DNA from: Candidatus Latescibacterota bacterium
Lineage (GTDB): Bacteria > Krumholzibacteriota > Krumholzibacteriia > WVZY01
Assembly: GCA_011772205.1 (NCBI GenBank)
Contig: WVZY01000012.1
Span: forward strand, 50,758 to 114,757
Length of the DNA: 64,000 nucleotides
Reading direction: 5' to 3'
Shown here one piece after another: positions 37,303 through 47,793 of this stretch. Both the position numbers and the translations under genes were made by a program. Positions within the stretch are counted from its first letter, which is position 1, and each line of letters starts with the position of its first letter. The notes beneath the pieces were generated by a model. The model did no database searches and had not been told where the DNA came from. It was given only the letters and a program-made list of their open reading frames with translations.

Positions 37303-39654
37303 CTAGTTCAGCCGAATGATCGACACACCGGAGCCACCTTCGGCGAAGGTTCCTCCGCGAACGACTTTCACGCGGCTGTCGTTCGATAACAGTGATCGAA
37401 TCGCATTGAGAAGGATCCCCTCCCCAACACCATGGATAATGGTGACTTCATGGACACCACTTAGGACCGCCCGATCGATAAACCGATCGACTGATTCGAG
37501 TGCCCCCTCGCTCTCCATTCCCCGCACATCTAGAACGGACGTCTCAAGTGGCTCGAACTGGACATCCCATGATACACCTGGTGGCGCACTTTCGGCTTCG
37601 CCCCCTAGCTCATAAAGGTTTTCTTTTTTAATTTTAATGCGTTTTCCATCAATTTCAACGGTGGCCGAATCGTTATGTATCTCGATGACCGTTCCTTCCG
37701 GCTTCCCCGTTGGATTCAGACAAACCCGATCGCCAACGGATACCGAAACCACCCTTCTCGCTTTTTTCTCTTTGCTCACTTCCCGGAGGAGGGTCCGAAT
37801 CCGCTGGTGACCTTCCCGAATTCGCTCCTTCCGCGCCCCGCTCTCTCGAATCTCTTTAACAATCCTCTCGATCTCTCGGCGTGCATTGAGGAGTATTTCC
37901 CTCGCCTCCACGCGCGCCTTTTCTCTTTGGGCAGCCCTTGTGGAGTCCAGCTCTTTCTCTTTCTCTGTATATCTTTCGATCACACGCTGGAGCGACTCCG
38001 ACTGTTTGGCCAGTGCTTCCCTTTCATCCTCAACGGCGATATGCGAGGACTCGAGTTCGCTCAGGAGCCGCTCGAGGCGGAATGCTTCTTCTCCTAGATA
38101 ATGCTCCGCTCGCTTTACGACTTCCGGGTCGAAACCACACCTTCTCGCCGTGTCAATCCCTCGACTTCTGCCCGCCAATCCGCGAAGTAGCCTGAACAGC
38201 GGCCGATTCTGGTCATCTGCGAAGGCCATGGAAGCGTTGAGGATCCCAGGCGTTTGAAGCGCAAATATCTTCACCTTTCCGTAGTGCGTTGTAGCGATAA
38301 CGGCAGCGCTTTTTCTAAGCAGCTTTTCCAGGGCGGCATTGGCAAGCGAAGCGCCTTCGTCCGGATCGGTACCATCGCCGATCTCATCGATCAGGCACAG
38401 TGTGCTCTCCTCCGCATGTCGGCACATCGTGTCGAGATGTCGAAGGTGGGAGGTAAACGTACTCAGGGAGGATTCGATCGATTGCTCATCCCCGATGTCG
38501 GCAAAAATATACTTGAACACAGGGAACTCGCTTCCCTGCGCGCAGGGCACCTGCAAACCGCACTGGAACATCAGGGAGAGAAGGCCGACGGTCTTGAGTG
38601 TTACCGTCTTGCCCCCTGCATTGGGTCCTGTGATGACCATCACCCGCTCATCCCTGGGAAGCTCCAAATCGAGGGGAACGATCTCATTCTCCCTCCCCGC
38701 TCCCCTAAAAGACAACACGAGGAGCGGATGCCTCGCAGCATTCAAGCGAAGCGCTCCATCCGATGAAAATCCTGGGGTGATACAATCGAAGCTACCCGAG
38801 AATATCGCCTTCGCTCTCAAGGCGTCTAGATTCTCGAATGCATCCAGGTTGGCCGTGAGCAGATCGGAACGCCGCACCACTTCGGCAGAGAGTTCCCGAA
38901 GTACCCTTGCTATCTCTGCTATCTCGTCGTTGACGAGGGCCTCCAAAGAATTATTGAGTTCAACGAGCGAAAACGGTTCGAAATATAGCGACTCCTTGGA
39001 GTGTGATGTCGAATGGGCAATGCCGTCCCGTCTCCGACAGGCTTCCTTCGGAGCGAGGACCACGTGGCGCGCGCCCAGAAGTGTGGCATACGCGTTCTTT
39101 CCTATCCGCTTTGCCAGGCGGTCGGCTTCGTTTCGGATCCGGTCCTTCGCTTTCGCAATATTCTTTCTGACCTCCTGCAGCTTTGGACTCGCCGAATCAC
39201 GCACTCTTCCTTCTGAATCGATCGCCGCATCGATCTGCTCTACCAGGTCGCCCTGCGGCACGATCCGAGAAACGATCCGGTCAAGAAGCGGGTATTCCTC
39301 CGCGGTTTTCCTGAATGTCCGATGGAGCGAACGCCCATTTCTCTCTGCAGCGGCGACCTCTAATAGATCCACCTCAGCCAGCGGCTCAACTCTCTCAACA
39401 GCGCGGTCGATCGATCTCCTGCAGGATGTATCGGCAACCGGAATATCGGATACAACCGCGCGGTACCGCCGCATTTCATCGATTTCCCCCAGCGCTTCTT
39501 CGATATCATGTGGATCTGTTGACAGCCGAGAAGCGCGAATTGCAGGCCCAGCACCTTCATTGATGCAGTGCGACGCCACAACTTCGAGCACGGCGGGCAG
39601 CTCGAGCGATTCGATTGCATGGTCGGATAAAGAGACGTGATTTGATTGACTCAT
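37303..39654 (-). CDS. mutS2: Endonuclease MutS2
   Basis: 783 residues. Core and lever regions are followed by an ATPase domain with Walker A GPNAGGKTVTLKT and a Walker B-type segment LCLIDEIGDGTDPDEGA, a long coiled coil (about 510-620), a KOW-like part, and a C-terminal Smr nuclease domain (LDVRGMESEGALESVDRFID and IIHGVGEGIL). MutS2 proteins act in ribosome rescue or in limiting recombination rather than mismatch repair. It ends 11 bases before dnaG. Confidence 0.96.
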   Translation of the reverse strand: MSQSNHVSLSDHAIESLELPAVLEVVASHCINEGAGPAIRASRLSTDPHDIEEALGEIDEMRRYRAVVSDIPVADTSCRRSIDRAVERVEPLAEVDLLEVAAAERNGRSLHRTFRKTAEEYPLLDRIVSRIVPQGDLVEQIDAAIDSEGRVRDSASPKLQEVRKNIAKAKDRIRNEADRLAKRIGKNAYATLLGARHVVLAPKEACRRRDGIAHSTSHSKESLYFEPFSLVELNNSLEALVNDEIAEIARVLRELSAEVVRRSDLLTANLDAFENLDALRAKAIFSGSFDCITPGFSSDGALRLNAARHPLLVLSFRGAGRENEIVPLDLELPRDERVMVITGPNAGGKTVTLKTVGLLSLMFQCGLQVPCAQGSEFPVFKYIFADIGDEQSIESSLSTFTSHLRHLDTMCRHAEESTLCLIDEIGDGTDPDEGASLANAALEKLLRKSAAVIATTHYGKVKIFALQTPGILNASMAFADDQNRPLFRLLRGLAGRSRGIDTARRCGFDPEVVKRAEHYLGEEAFRLERLLSELESSHIAVEDEREALAKQSESLQRVIERYTEKEKELDSTRAAQREKARVEAREILLNARREIERIVKEIRESGARKERIREGHQRIRTLLREVSKEKKARRVVSVSVGDRVCLNPTGKPEGTVIEIHNDSATVEIDGKRIKIKKENLYELGGEAESAPPGVSWDVQFEPLETSVLDVRGMESEGALESVDRFIDRAVLSGVHEVTIIHGVGEGILLNAIRSLLSNDSRVKVVRGGTFAEGGSGVSIIRLN

Positions 39655-39729
39655 AAGCCCAACGCTGAATCACTATGTAGAACCCGCTAACAAATCTAAA
39701 AAACAGAATTGATGCGGTGGAGGACCCGA

Positions 39730-40266
39730 TCAGGTGGATCTGCTTCGTTTAAATATGGCGTCGTATTGGACCCGCTTGTTCCCGTGAGCGACTAAGAAAT
39801 TGAAGATCCGTGGAGCCACGGGTCTCAAAAAGTTGCTCACAGAGGACCTTTCAAAATCGTGCCTTAGTTTCTTGGGAATCGGTAGCTCGAAGGCGATGCT
39901 GATAAGCACGCTGGATATTAGCATGGCCAATACCAGTCCCAGGGCAGCGCCGCTCATGCGGTCCACCCAACCCAGTATCGTCATCCGGATGAATTTCTGA
40001 ACCATTATAGCGACATAATGAAAGCCAATTACTCCGGCTACAAAAATCGCAATGAACGAAATAATAAGGGCAGGAGAATATGGAATCGGCGTATATTTGT
40101 CGAGCAATGCGGCAAGAGCCCCACCGAGCAAAAGAGCCAATATAAAAGCTATGATAATGCCTGCGAGTTCGAGGACCTGACGCACCAATCCCTTTGTGTA
40201 TCCGGCAATGGTTCCGATGACCAAGATGACGATCAGAACAGCGTTGATGATCCAAACGTTATCCAT
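39730..40266 (-). CDS. cvpA: CvpA-family membrane protein
   Basis: 178 residues with four hydrophobic helices (INAVLIVILVIGTIAGYTKG, LAGIIIAFILALLLGGALAA, PALIISFIAIFVAGVIGFHY, GAALGLVLAMLISSVLISIA), the layout of the colicin-V-production/CvpA family. The family is linked to envelope homeostasis and secretion; its mechanism is unknown. It overlaps yqeY by 8 bases. Confidence 0.88.
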   Translation of the reverse strand: MDNVWIINAVLIVILVIGTIAGYTKGLVRQVLELAGIIIAFILALLLGGALAALLDKYTPIPYSPALIISFIAIFVAGVIGFHYVAIMVQKFIRMTILGWVDRMSGAALGLVLAMLISSVLISIAFELPIPKKLRHDFERSSVSNFLRPVAPRIFNFLVAHGNKRVQYDAIFKRSRST

Positions 40267-40720
40267 TGAGCATCTCCCGCAGCATGGCAGATACGGCAGC
40301 TCCTTCAGCCCGGCTTCCCACGGCTGACATCACGACCTTCATGACGCGGCCGAAGTCTTTTTGCCCCGAAGCGCCGAGCTCCTCGATGTGCTTCGATATG
40401 ACGGCTTTCAATTCCGCCTCTTCAAGCTTCCGGGGCAGGTAGGAGAGAGTGATGTCGTACTCCCGTTTCTCCTTATCGGCCAGATCTTTCCGTCCACCAT
40501 CGGTGTATTTTTCGATCGATTCTTTTCGTTTCTTTGCGTAGGCGGCGAGAACTTTTTCCTCCTCCTGCAGCGACAGCTCTTTCTGGGCGGCGATCTGGGC
40601 ATTCTTGAGTTCGGCGATCAGCATTCGAATCGCGCTGAGCCGCTCCTTATCTCCGCCCTTGAGCGCCCCCTTCATATCCAGTCTCAATCTTTCCGAAATC
40701 GTCTCCTGCTTTTGTTCCAT
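40259..40720 (-). CDS. yqeY: GatB/YqeY domain-containing protein
   Basis: 153 residues homologous to the tail domain of the aspartyl/glutamyl-tRNA amidotransferase B subunit: LRLDMKGALKGGDKERLSAI, MLIAELKNAQIA, KKRKESIEKYTDGGRKDLAD and QKDFGRVMKVVMSAVGSRAE. Usually found next to rpsU and dnaG-rpoD; no rpsU is visible here. Possible role in tRNA binding is inferred from the domain. Confidence 0.92.
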   Translation of the reverse strand: MEQKQETISERLRLDMKGALKGGDKERLSAIRMLIAELKNAQIAAQKELSLQEEEKVLAAYAKKRKESIEKYTDGGRKDLADKEKREYDITLSYLPRKLEEAELKAVISKHIEELGASGQKDFGRVMKVVMSAVGSRAEGAAVSAMLREMLNG

Positions 40721-40831
40721 AGCTATCCACCGGCGATGCCCGAAAACAGCTCCAGAGAGCGCCGGGCAGGTTTAAAGCACACTCGTACAGCTAAGATAGT
40801 CGATCCATTGTAGAGGCCTGATTGGACGTTG

Positions 40832-41554
40832 TCAATCCGGCGCAGATAGGACAACCGAAGCGAGCGCAACGGCCGCTGTCTCGGATCTGAGACGGTGGCT
40901 GCTGGATGAAGCAAATATGCATCCTTGCTGCCGAAGCTGATCCCGCTCCTCCGGTGCAAATCCGCTCTCGGGACCGACGATCAGCAAAACAGAAGCGCCC
41001 GCCTTCGGGGCTTTGAGTGGCTGTGCTCCCCAATCGCCGACAATCGCACAATCCGATTCCTTGATAAATCGGATAAGATTGCCGAAGGGGATGCCTTGCT
41101 CAATGACGGGCAACGTCCCCCTAAATGACTGTGTCATAGCAGATTGTGCAATTCTTCTCAAGCGTTTCATAAAGGCGCTGCCAGTAGTCTGCATCCTGGT
41201 ATTCCTGGAATAAAAGGGGACGAACCGAGCGACGCCGAGTTCGGTACATTGTTCAACGGCCCGCTCGAATCGGTCCTTCCTTATGCAGCCGAGGGCAAGG
41301 GTCACCGAATTTCTTGGAGGGTGCACAGGGTCGCTGCCGATCACCTCCACTCTCGTCCCGCGCTGGGTCCTCTCCTGCACCTGGCACCTGAAAATGGTTC
41401 CCCGCCCGTCTGTGATAAATACTTCATCCCCCACCGCCTTTCTCAGCACCCGGTTCAAGTGATGATGCTCGCTTCCCGTAATTGTTGCCGAGACGTCACC
41501 GGGTGTCATCTCTTCGACAAAAAAAAGAAAAGCGTGGGGCTGTCTTCGGTGCAT
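40832..41554 (-). CDS. rsmE: 16S rRNA (uracil1498-N3)-methyltransferase
   Basis: SPOUT-fold methyltransferase acting on the small subunit. The N-terminal PUA-like part (SEHHHLNRVLRKAVGDEVFI) and the C-terminal knot LLIVGPESGFAPEERDQLRQ, SSHRLRSETAAVALASV are diagnostic. 240 residues. It lies 11 bases after dnaJ, a common pairing. Confidence 0.95.
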   Translation of the reverse strand: MHRRQPHAFLFFVEEMTPGDVSATITGSEHHHLNRVLRKAVGDEVFITDGRGTIFRCQVQERTQRGTRVEVIGSDPVHPPRNSVTLALGCIRKDRFERAVEQCTELGVARFVPFYSRNTRMQTTGSAFMKRLRRIAQSAMTQSFRGTLPVIEQGIPFGNLIRFIKESDCAIVGDWGAQPLKAPKAGASVLLIVGPESGFAPEERDQLRQQGCIFASSSSHRLRSETAAVALASVVLSAPD

Positions 41555-41565
41555 GCGGAAGGCGC

Positions 41566-42696
41566 CTATTCTTCAGGCGGGTGAGGGAGCCGTTGTTTCA
41601 GCGTTTCATCCAGTTCCTTCAAGAGCTCTGCTTCTCGCTTTGTCACTTTCTCGGGAACCCAAGCGATCACACGAACGAGCTGATCTCCTTTTCCATAACT
41701 GTGCAGCCTTGGGATTCCTTTTCCTTTTAGACGAAAAATCTTGTGAGACGGAGTCCCTGGAGGAACTTTGACCAACACTTTGCCATCGAGCGTGGGAACT
41801 TCCACTTTTGTGCCCAACGCAAGCTGCGAAATAGTAAGCGGCAGATCGAAAAGAATGTCGTTCCCGTGGCGCTCGAAATGTTCTTCTTCTTTCTCCTCGA
41901 TGATAATATAGAGATTTCCAGATGGTCCTTTGCGCTCGCCAATATCACCGCCACCAGAGATGGTGATATAATTCCCGCTCGCAACGCCTGCTGGAATCTT
42001 TACCGATACGCGCTCGCTCCCCCGCACCCTTCCCGAGCCGCTGCATTCCGTACAGGGATCCGAAATGACAACCCCTTCCCCACCGCAAGCGTGGCATTCG
42101 GTCACATTGACGAATTGTCCGAAGATCGACCGCTGGACATGCTTGATTTGACCGCTCCCGCCACAAGTGTTGCATGTGACGGGTTTTGCCCCTTCTCGGG
42201 TGCCGGCTCCCCCGCAAGCAGAGCACGATACAAGCTTGTTCACCTTTATTTGTTTCTCCACACCCCTGGCGATTTCTTTCAAGGACAGCTTTACTTTGAT
42301 CTGAAGATCATGGCCTTTGCGCTTTCGCCCCCTGCGTCCCGAGGCGCGGGTCGCCGTGCCAAACAGATCGTCGATCCCGAAGCCGCCGAAATCCCTCATG
42401 AACGCACGGAGCGCATCAGCAATATCGAAATCCGCACCAAAACCGGCACCGAACGGACCAGCACCTGCCCCTGCCATGCCCGCGTGGCCGTACTGATCGT
42501 ACATAGCACGCTTCTCCGGATCGCGGAGGACCTCGTAGGCTTCCGTTGCCTCCTTGAATTTCTCTTCCGCTTCTTTGTCGCCGGGATTTCTATCAGGATG
42601 GTACTGAAGCGCCTGCTTCCGATAAGCTTTCTTGATGTCTTCGGTGGAAGCGTCTCGGTCGATGTTTAGGAGTTCGTAATAATCGCGCTTTGCCAT
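41566..42696 (-). CDS. dnaJ: Chaperone protein DnaJ (type I)
   Basis: Hsp40 co-chaperone stimulating the DnaK ATPase. J domain with the HPD motif ([10 protein letters not shown]), a Gly/Phe-rich stretch, four zinc-binding repeats ([32 protein letters not shown]) and the C-terminal substrate-binding domains. 376 residues. Last gene of the hrcA-grpE-dnaK-dnaJ set. Confidence 0.98.
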   Translation of the reverse strand: MAKRDYYELLNIDRDASTEDIKKAYRKQALQYHPDRNPGDKEAEEKFKEATEAYEVLRDPEKRAMYDQYGHAGMAGAGAGPFGAGFGADFDIADALRAFMRDFGGFGIDDLFGTATRASGRRGRKRKGHDLQIKVKLSLKEIARGVEKQIKVNKLVSCSACGGAGTREGAKPVTCNTCGGSGQIKHVQRSIFGQFVNVTECHACGGEGVVISDPCTECSGSGRVRGSERVSVKIPAGVASGNYITISGGGDIGERKGPSGNLYIIIEEKEEEHFERHGNDILFDLPLTISQLALGTKVEVPTLDGKVLVKVPPGTPSHKIFRLKGKGIPRLHSYGKGDQLVRVIAWVPEKVTKREAELLKELDETLKQRLPHPPEE

Positions 42697-42783
42697 ATGG
42701 GAAGAACCCCTTTCTTCTGCACGTCCCTCACATTAACGGAATATAACACCGAAAGGGGTCGGGTGAAAAGAGCGAAGCGCTTT

Positions 42784-44610
42784 CTATGTCAGGAAATCCG
42801 GAGAGTCGGGCGCGCTGTACATTAACTCGGCGAATCTGTGCATGATGAGCTGAAGCGCGCTTGTCGCCTGTTTTAGCGCATCGATATCCCGCGGATCCTC
42901 ATCTTTAACCTCTTTGAGCGTTGCAATAGCCGCCTGGATTTCCCGGAGATCGTCTTCGGTGAACCGATCCCGGAAATCCTTGATCGTTTGCTCGGTCGAA
43001 TAGAGAAGGATTTCAGCCTCATTGAGAGCGGATGAATAAGTTCTCTTCTGTTTGTCTTCTTCAGCGTGTTCCTCGGCCTCTTTGATCATCTTTTCGATCT
43101 CCGCCTCCGAGAGCCCGCTCGCCGTCTTGATCGCAATGCTCTGTTTTTTCCCGGTTCCGAGGTCCCGAGCTGAAACGTGTACGATGCCGTTCGCGTCGAT
43201 ATCGAAGGCAACCTCGATCTGTGGAACGCCACGCGGAGCCGGAGGAATGCCGACGAGGTCGAATTTCCCAAGCGTCCGATTGTCCGACGACATTTCTCTT
43301 TCCCCCTGAAGCGCATGGACGCTGACTGCCGGCTGGTTATCCGTTGCTGTTGAGAATATCTGGCACTTCCTTGTGGGGATCGTCGTATTGCGTGGTATCA
43401 ATTTGGTCATGACTCCACCCAGGGTCTCGATACCCAGCGATAACGGTGTGACATCGAGAAGCAGCACTTCCTCGACGTCGCCGCTGAGCACGCCTCCTTG
43501 GATCGCCGCCCCCAGCGAAACGACTTCGTCCGGATTCACGCCTTTATGGGGCTCTCTATTGAAGAACTTCTTCACCGCATCTCTGACGGCAGGCATCCGT
43601 GTCATCCCGCCTACCAGAATGACATTTTCAATATCATTCGTGGTCAGCTGTGAATCCTTCAAAGCGCGCTTGCAGGGCTCAATCATCCTCAGGACCAAAT
43701 CTTCCACGAGATTCTCGAGCGTTGCCCGGGTAAGTACGACCTCGAGATGCTTGGGACCTGAGTCGTCTGCCGCGAGGAAGGGCAGGTTGATCGTCGTCTC
43801 GAGTGCGCTCGAAAGATCACATTTTGCTTTTTCGGCAGCGTCTTTGACCCTCTGCATGGCCATTTTATCTCCGGTGATGCTCAAACCGCTGTCTTTCTCG
43901 AATTCCTCGATGATCCAGTCCATGATCTTTCTATCGAAATCATCGCCACCGAGATGCGTATCCCCGTTAGTGGCTCTCACTTGGAATACGCCATCGCTGA
44001 GCTCCAGAATGGATATATCGAAAGTCCCTCCTCCCAAATCGTATACGGCTATTTTCCCCGTTCGCTTTTTGTCGAGACCATAGGCGAGCGAAGCAGCTGT
44101 GGGCTCATTGATGATTCTCATGACTTCGAGCCCTGCGATCCTGCCGGCGTCCTTCGTGGACTGGCGCTGAGCGTCATTGAAATATGCGGGCACGGTGATC
44201 ACGGCTTGCTTGATCTCCTCGCCCACATGATCCTCGGCAACCTGCTTGAGGTTTTGAAGGATCATCGCCGATATTTCTTCAGGCCTTAGCGTCTGATCCT
44301 GGACTTTGATGAGCACCTCGTCCTGCTTCCCGGGCACCACCTCGTAGGACATTTTTTCAGCTTCATCTTTGACCTCGCGATATCTGCAACCCATGAACCG
44401 CTTGATCGAATAGATCGTCTGCTCTGGGTTCGTGATCGATTGCCGCTTGGCGATATGGCCGACCAACCGTTCCCCGTTTTTGGCAAACGCCACAACGGAC
44501 GGTGTCGTCCTGTTTCCCTCACTATTGGGAACGACTGTGGGGCTCCCGTCATCTATAATGCTGACACAGGAATTCGTGGTTCCCAAATCGATCCCGATCA
44601 CCTTTGACAT
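42784..44610 (-). CDS. dnaK: Chaperone protein DnaK (Hsp70)
   Basis: ATP-driven protein-folding chaperone. Starts [49 protein letters not shown] and [14 protein letters not shown] mark the nucleotide-binding domain, and [20 protein letters not shown] the substrate domain. About 608 residues. AAGGAG lies six bases before the ATG at 44610, so the 21 upstream in-frame codons are not used. Confidence 0.98.
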   Translation of the reverse strand: MSKVIGIDLGTTNSCVSIIDDGSPTVVPNSEGNRTTPSVVAFAKNGERLVGHIAKRQSITNPEQTIYSIKRFMGCRYREVKDEAEKMSYEVVPGKQDEVLIKVQDQTLRPEEISAMILQNLKQVAEDHVGEEIKQAVITVPAYFNDAQRQSTKDAGRIAGLEVMRIINEPTAASLAYGLDKKRTGKIAVYDLGGGTFDISILELSDGVFQVRATNGDTHLGGDDFDRKIMDWIIEEFEKDSGLSITGDKMAMQRVKDAAEKAKCDLSSALETTINLPFLAADDSGPKHLEVVLTRATLENLVEDLVLRMIEPCKRALKDSQLTTNDIENVILVGGMTRMPAVRDAVKKFFNREPHKGVNPDEVVSLGAAIQGGVLSGDVEEVLLLDVTPLSLGIETLGGVMTKLIPRNTTIPTRKCQIFSTATDNQPAVSVHALQGEREMSSDNRTLGKFDLVGIPPAPRGVPQIEVAFDIDANGIVHVSARDLGTGKKQSIAIKTASGLSEAEIEKMIKEAEEHAEEDKQKRTYSSALNEAEILLYSTEQTIKDFRDRFTEDDLREIQAAIATLKEVKDEDPRDIDALKQATSALQLIMHRFAELMYSAPDSPDFLT

Positions 44611-44689
44611 AATCGTCTCCTTGATGTTCAGGCCGATGCCGCGGATGGAAGGTCGGGCGAGCTTCGGCTGCAAATTTCAACCGAAGCTC

Positions 44690-45427
44690 TTATTTTGCAA
44701 TGATAACTCTGGCGGGCCGGATGACGGTGTCACCCTGGAGGTAGCCTTTTTGGACGACTTCGATCACATGGTTCGGCTCACCGTCTTCACTTTCGACTTG
44801 AGCAACGGCCATGTGGTAAGTCGGGTCGAAGGGTTGACCGAGGGCTTCGATCTGGCTGATGTCGAATTTTTCGAGACTAAGGACCAGCTTGTTATATATC
44901 AGCCGGATACCTTCTACGAACTCGTCGCCCTCCTTATCACCGGCAGCCGAAAACGCCCGCTCAAAGTCATCCACGACATTGAGCACTTCGAGAATCACTT
45001 CGGCTTTTGTCTGCTGCTGAAGCAATTCCCATTCCTTGCGCATTCGCTTCCGGTAATTTTCGAAATCGGCGACCGCTCGTAGCCATTTATCTTTCAAGTC
45101 CTTAGCTTCTATCTGTTTTTCTGAATATTTTTTATTTAGTTCAATAATAGCTTTATTCTTCTCTGCGAGCCTGCCAAGGACATCCGCTTTGGATGGCTTC
45201 CTGGGCCGGGACTTGGATTCTCTGGATCGCCCGACCGGTTTCTTTCCGCTCTGGTCCGTCTCTACCGCCTCCTCGGGCGGTGCAGCGTGATCGGATGCAG
45301 AGATGGGAGAATTGTCCTCTCCGGCCTGGTCCTTCTCGAGTGCTTCCTCTTCATCGTGTGTTCCCAAGGAAGCGTCTTTCGGGCTCATGGATGCATCGTT
45401 GCCTGTTTCATTCTCGTCATCTATCAA
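44690..45427 (-). CDS. grpE: Nucleotide exchange factor GrpE
   Basis: Co-chaperone that releases ADP from DnaK. The core begins near residue 80 and carries the family motifs DKWLRAVADFENYRKRMRKE, VLNVVDDFERAF and the C-terminal QKGYLQGDTVIRPARVIIAK. The first 75 residues are an acidic, disordered extension. Translation starts with TTG at 45427, six bases after AAGGAG. 245 residues. Confidence 0.96.
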   Translation of the reverse strand: MIDDENETGNDASMSPKDASLGTHDEEEALEKDQAGEDNSPISASDHAAPPEEAVETDQSGKKPVGRSRESKSRPRKPSKADVLGRLAEKNKAIIELNKKYSEKQIEAKDLKDKWLRAVADFENYRKRMRKEWELLQQQTKAEVILEVLNVVDDFERAFSAAGDKEGDEFVEGIRLIYNKLVLSLEKFDISQIEALGQPFDPTYHMAVAQVESEDGEPNHVIEVVQKGYLQGDTVIRPARVIIAK

Positions 45428-45567
45428 TGCGCACTCCTTGTTCGCCTTCCGTGTAATCGTTCCTCAACACCACCGTCTGAGATCGGTTTGGACGCGATTA
45501 CGGTGCCAATTCCTCAATTATTTTTGCTGATTGCGAATCGCCTCCTTAAACTATCACTGGATCCGGT

Positions 45568-46602
45568 TTAGAAGTACTCTTCACCGATTGCTTGCAGCTC
45601 CTTTGCGATAGTGCCAACAATACCGAGAGCAAGATCATAGCGCATTCGGGTAGGACCAATGACTCCCAATACCCCTCTTGCCCCACCCATGCGATAGCCC
45701 GCGGTAACCAAGCTAAAGGGCTTCAGCGCCTCGTCCTCGTTCTCGCTACCGATTGTAATTTGGGTTTTTTCCGCTAACCGCTTAGAAAGGATGGAAGTCA
45801 GATATGTTTTATTATGAAGTAAGAGAAGCAGTAATTGCAAGAGCACAGGATCGAAATAATCACTTCGCTCGAGTAAATGTTCTTTCTCCTCGAAGTAGAG
45901 CTCAACCGCGGGAGGGCCGGAGAATATCGCTTCCCGATTGATTGCCACTTCGCGAGTAATAATTCCTTCGCCAGTAACATTATCCCTAACGATGGAATCG
46001 AGCGCATCCTTTGCCTCGGCCAGCGTCTTCCCCACTACCACACGATTGATCAAGTTCTCGGCTCGGGACACAACATCAGCCGAAAAACGCTTTTCGAGAC
46101 GCAGCGCAGTTGTGCGTTCATATTCGGGAAGAAGGTTTACAACGACAAGAAGACGTGTGCCTTCCAATCCTACCAAGCTGATTCGACTGACACGGCTTTC
46201 CTGCATGATGGAGCCATAAACAACGGCGAAATTCTTCGTAATGCTCCCCAGGAAGCGCGATGCGCAGGCCATGATCGTGCCGATGTCCATGATTTCTTCG
46301 CGAAGCGTTTTGCGAAACAGTCGGGAAAACTCCTCGCTCGCCTGGCGTTGCGCGAGAAGGGTGTTCACGTAGCACCGATACCCCTCATCCGTCGGAACCC
46401 GTCCGGCGGATGTGTACTGTTTTGATAGATATCCCCGGCGCTCGAGACCCGCCATGAGGTTCCGGATGGTCGCGGTGCTGATCCCAAGGCCGGCAGCCTC
46501 CTGGACCTTCTGCGAACTGACCGGAATCCCGTCCTTGACATACAGATCAACGATCGACAGCAGAATTCTGAGATCTCTTTCCATAAGCATGCAGTTCACC
46601 AC
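45568..46602 (-). CDS. hrcA: Heat-inducible transcription repressor HrcA
   Basis: Represses heat-shock operons by binding the CIRCE inverted repeat. The N-terminal winged helix reads DGIPVSSQKVQEAAGLGIST with GYLSKQYTSAGRVPTDEGYR, followed by the GAF-like core and C-terminal IGPTRMRYDLALGIVGTIAK. 344 residues. It heads the hrcA-grpE-dnaK-dnaJ cluster. I found no CIRCE element upstream of hrcA, grpE or dnaK. Confidence 0.95.
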   Translation of the reverse strand: MVNCMLMERDLRILLSIVDLYVKDGIPVSSQKVQEAAGLGISTATIRNLMAGLERRGYLSKQYTSAGRVPTDEGYRCYVNTLLAQRQASEEFSRLFRKTLREEIMDIGTIMACASRFLGSITKNFAVVYGSIMQESRVSRISLVGLEGTRLLVVVNLLPEYERTTALRLEKRFSADVVSRAENLINRVVVGKTLAEAKDALDSIVRDNVTGEGIITREVAINREAIFSGPPAVELYFEEKEHLLERSDYFDPVLLQLLLLLLHNKTYLTSILSKRLAEKTQITIGSENEDEALKPFSLVTAGYRMGGARGVLGVIGPTRMRYDLALGIVGTIAKELQAIGEEYF

Positions 46603-46650
46603 GCCATGATACGCAATTCTAGATAAATCTAGCCATAGGAGAAACCGCTG

Positions 46651-47793
46651 TCAAGCTTCCCAGATACTCCCACCCTGGCCTTCGGACAGACGCAGCAAGA
46701 TCTCATCGAGCAGGAGAAATCCCCTATCAGTGAGGGCCAGCCTCCGGCCGGATATTCGGGCGAGCCCTTCGTCGACGAGAGAATCGACCACATCCGCGGA
46801 ACTCCTCACCCACGCAACCGGCATACCTTCATCGGTACGAAGCGCCAGCATCATTTTTTCCAGAATTAGGTCGCTACGCTCGATACGGTCTTCGATCTGG
46901 ATGCCCCTTCCCGTTTCAGACACGCTAGACACATAACGCTCGAGTGATGGCTCATTGTAATATCGACGGCCATCAATAAAGGAATGCGCTCCCGCCCCGA
47001 TACCCAGATACTCACCGCCCGTCCAGTATACCCAGTTGTGACTCGATTCAAAACCGCGCTGCGCGAAATTTGACACCTCATAGTGGCGATAACCGTGTTT
47101 TTTCAAAACACTACACACATAGAGGTAATCCTCGGCGGATCGATCGGAATCGACCCTGGTGATAAAATCCTTTACCTCGGGGGCCGCATCACCACCAGCT
47201 TCCAAACAATATACCGAGAAATGCTGGGGTTGGTAGGCGCACATTGCTTCCACGGAAGCGGTCAATTCATCGCTCGACTCCCCCGGAACGCCGAGAAGAA
47301 TATCGAGATTCACGTTTCGGAAAACATCCTGTGTCATTCTTATGGCTTGATCATTTATGTCAGGCGGGCACCGACTGAGTCCTCTCTGAGTTCTTGGAGC
47401 CATGGATTGAACGCCCAGGCTGACGCGGTTTACTCCCTTCTCTTTGAGATAACTCAGGAGCGCTTTATTCACATCTTCGGGATTGATTTCGAAGGTGATT
47501 TCGAAGGATTTCCTGCATTGAGTCATTGAATGGAGAGTTGCGAAAATCGCATCCAGGGATTCAATGCTCAGAACCGATGGGGTGCCTCCACCAATGTAAA
47601 TCGTTTGGAGGCGGATATCTCCGCTAAGATCTGAGAGCGCGCATTGGATCTCTCGAATCACCGCCTGGATAAAGCCTGTTTCCAAGGGGGAAGAGTGCGG
47701 AACGTGATAGAAGGTGCAGTAAGGACATCTCCGCGTGCAGAACGGCACATGGATATAAAGAGATATCCCTCGTATGCTACCGGATGATGTCAC
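46651..47793 (-). CDS. hemW: HemW-like radical SAM protein
   Basis: Radical SAM family heme chaperone, formerly called coproporphyrinogen III oxidase-like. The cluster motif CTRRCPYC follows LYIHVPF, IYIGGGTPSVL and the HemW-type SHNWVYWTGGEYLGIGAGAH are present, and the C-terminal winged-helix HemN domain closes the protein. True HemN has a longer N-terminus and an additional conserved cysteine, so HemW is the better name. GTG start; overlaps lepB by 17 bases. 380 residues. Confidence 0.93.
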   Translation of the reverse strand: MTSSGSIRGISLYIHVPFCTRRCPYCTFYHVPHSSPLETGFIQAVIREIQCALSDLSGDIRLQTIYIGGGTPSVLSIESLDAIFATLHSMTQCRKSFEITFEINPEDVNKALLSYLKEKGVNRVSLGVQSMAPRTQRGLSRCPPDINDQAIRMTQDVFRNVNLDILLGVPGESSDELTASVEAMCAYQPQHFSVYCLEAGGDAAPEVKDFITRVDSDRSAEDYLYVCSVLKKHGYRHYEVSNFAQRGFESSHNWVYWTGGEYLGIGAGAHSFIDGRRYYNEPSLERYVSSVSETGRGIQIEDRIERSDLILEKMMLALRTDEGMPVAWVRSSADVVDSLVDEGLARISGRRLALTDRGFLLLDEILLRLSEGQGGSIWEA

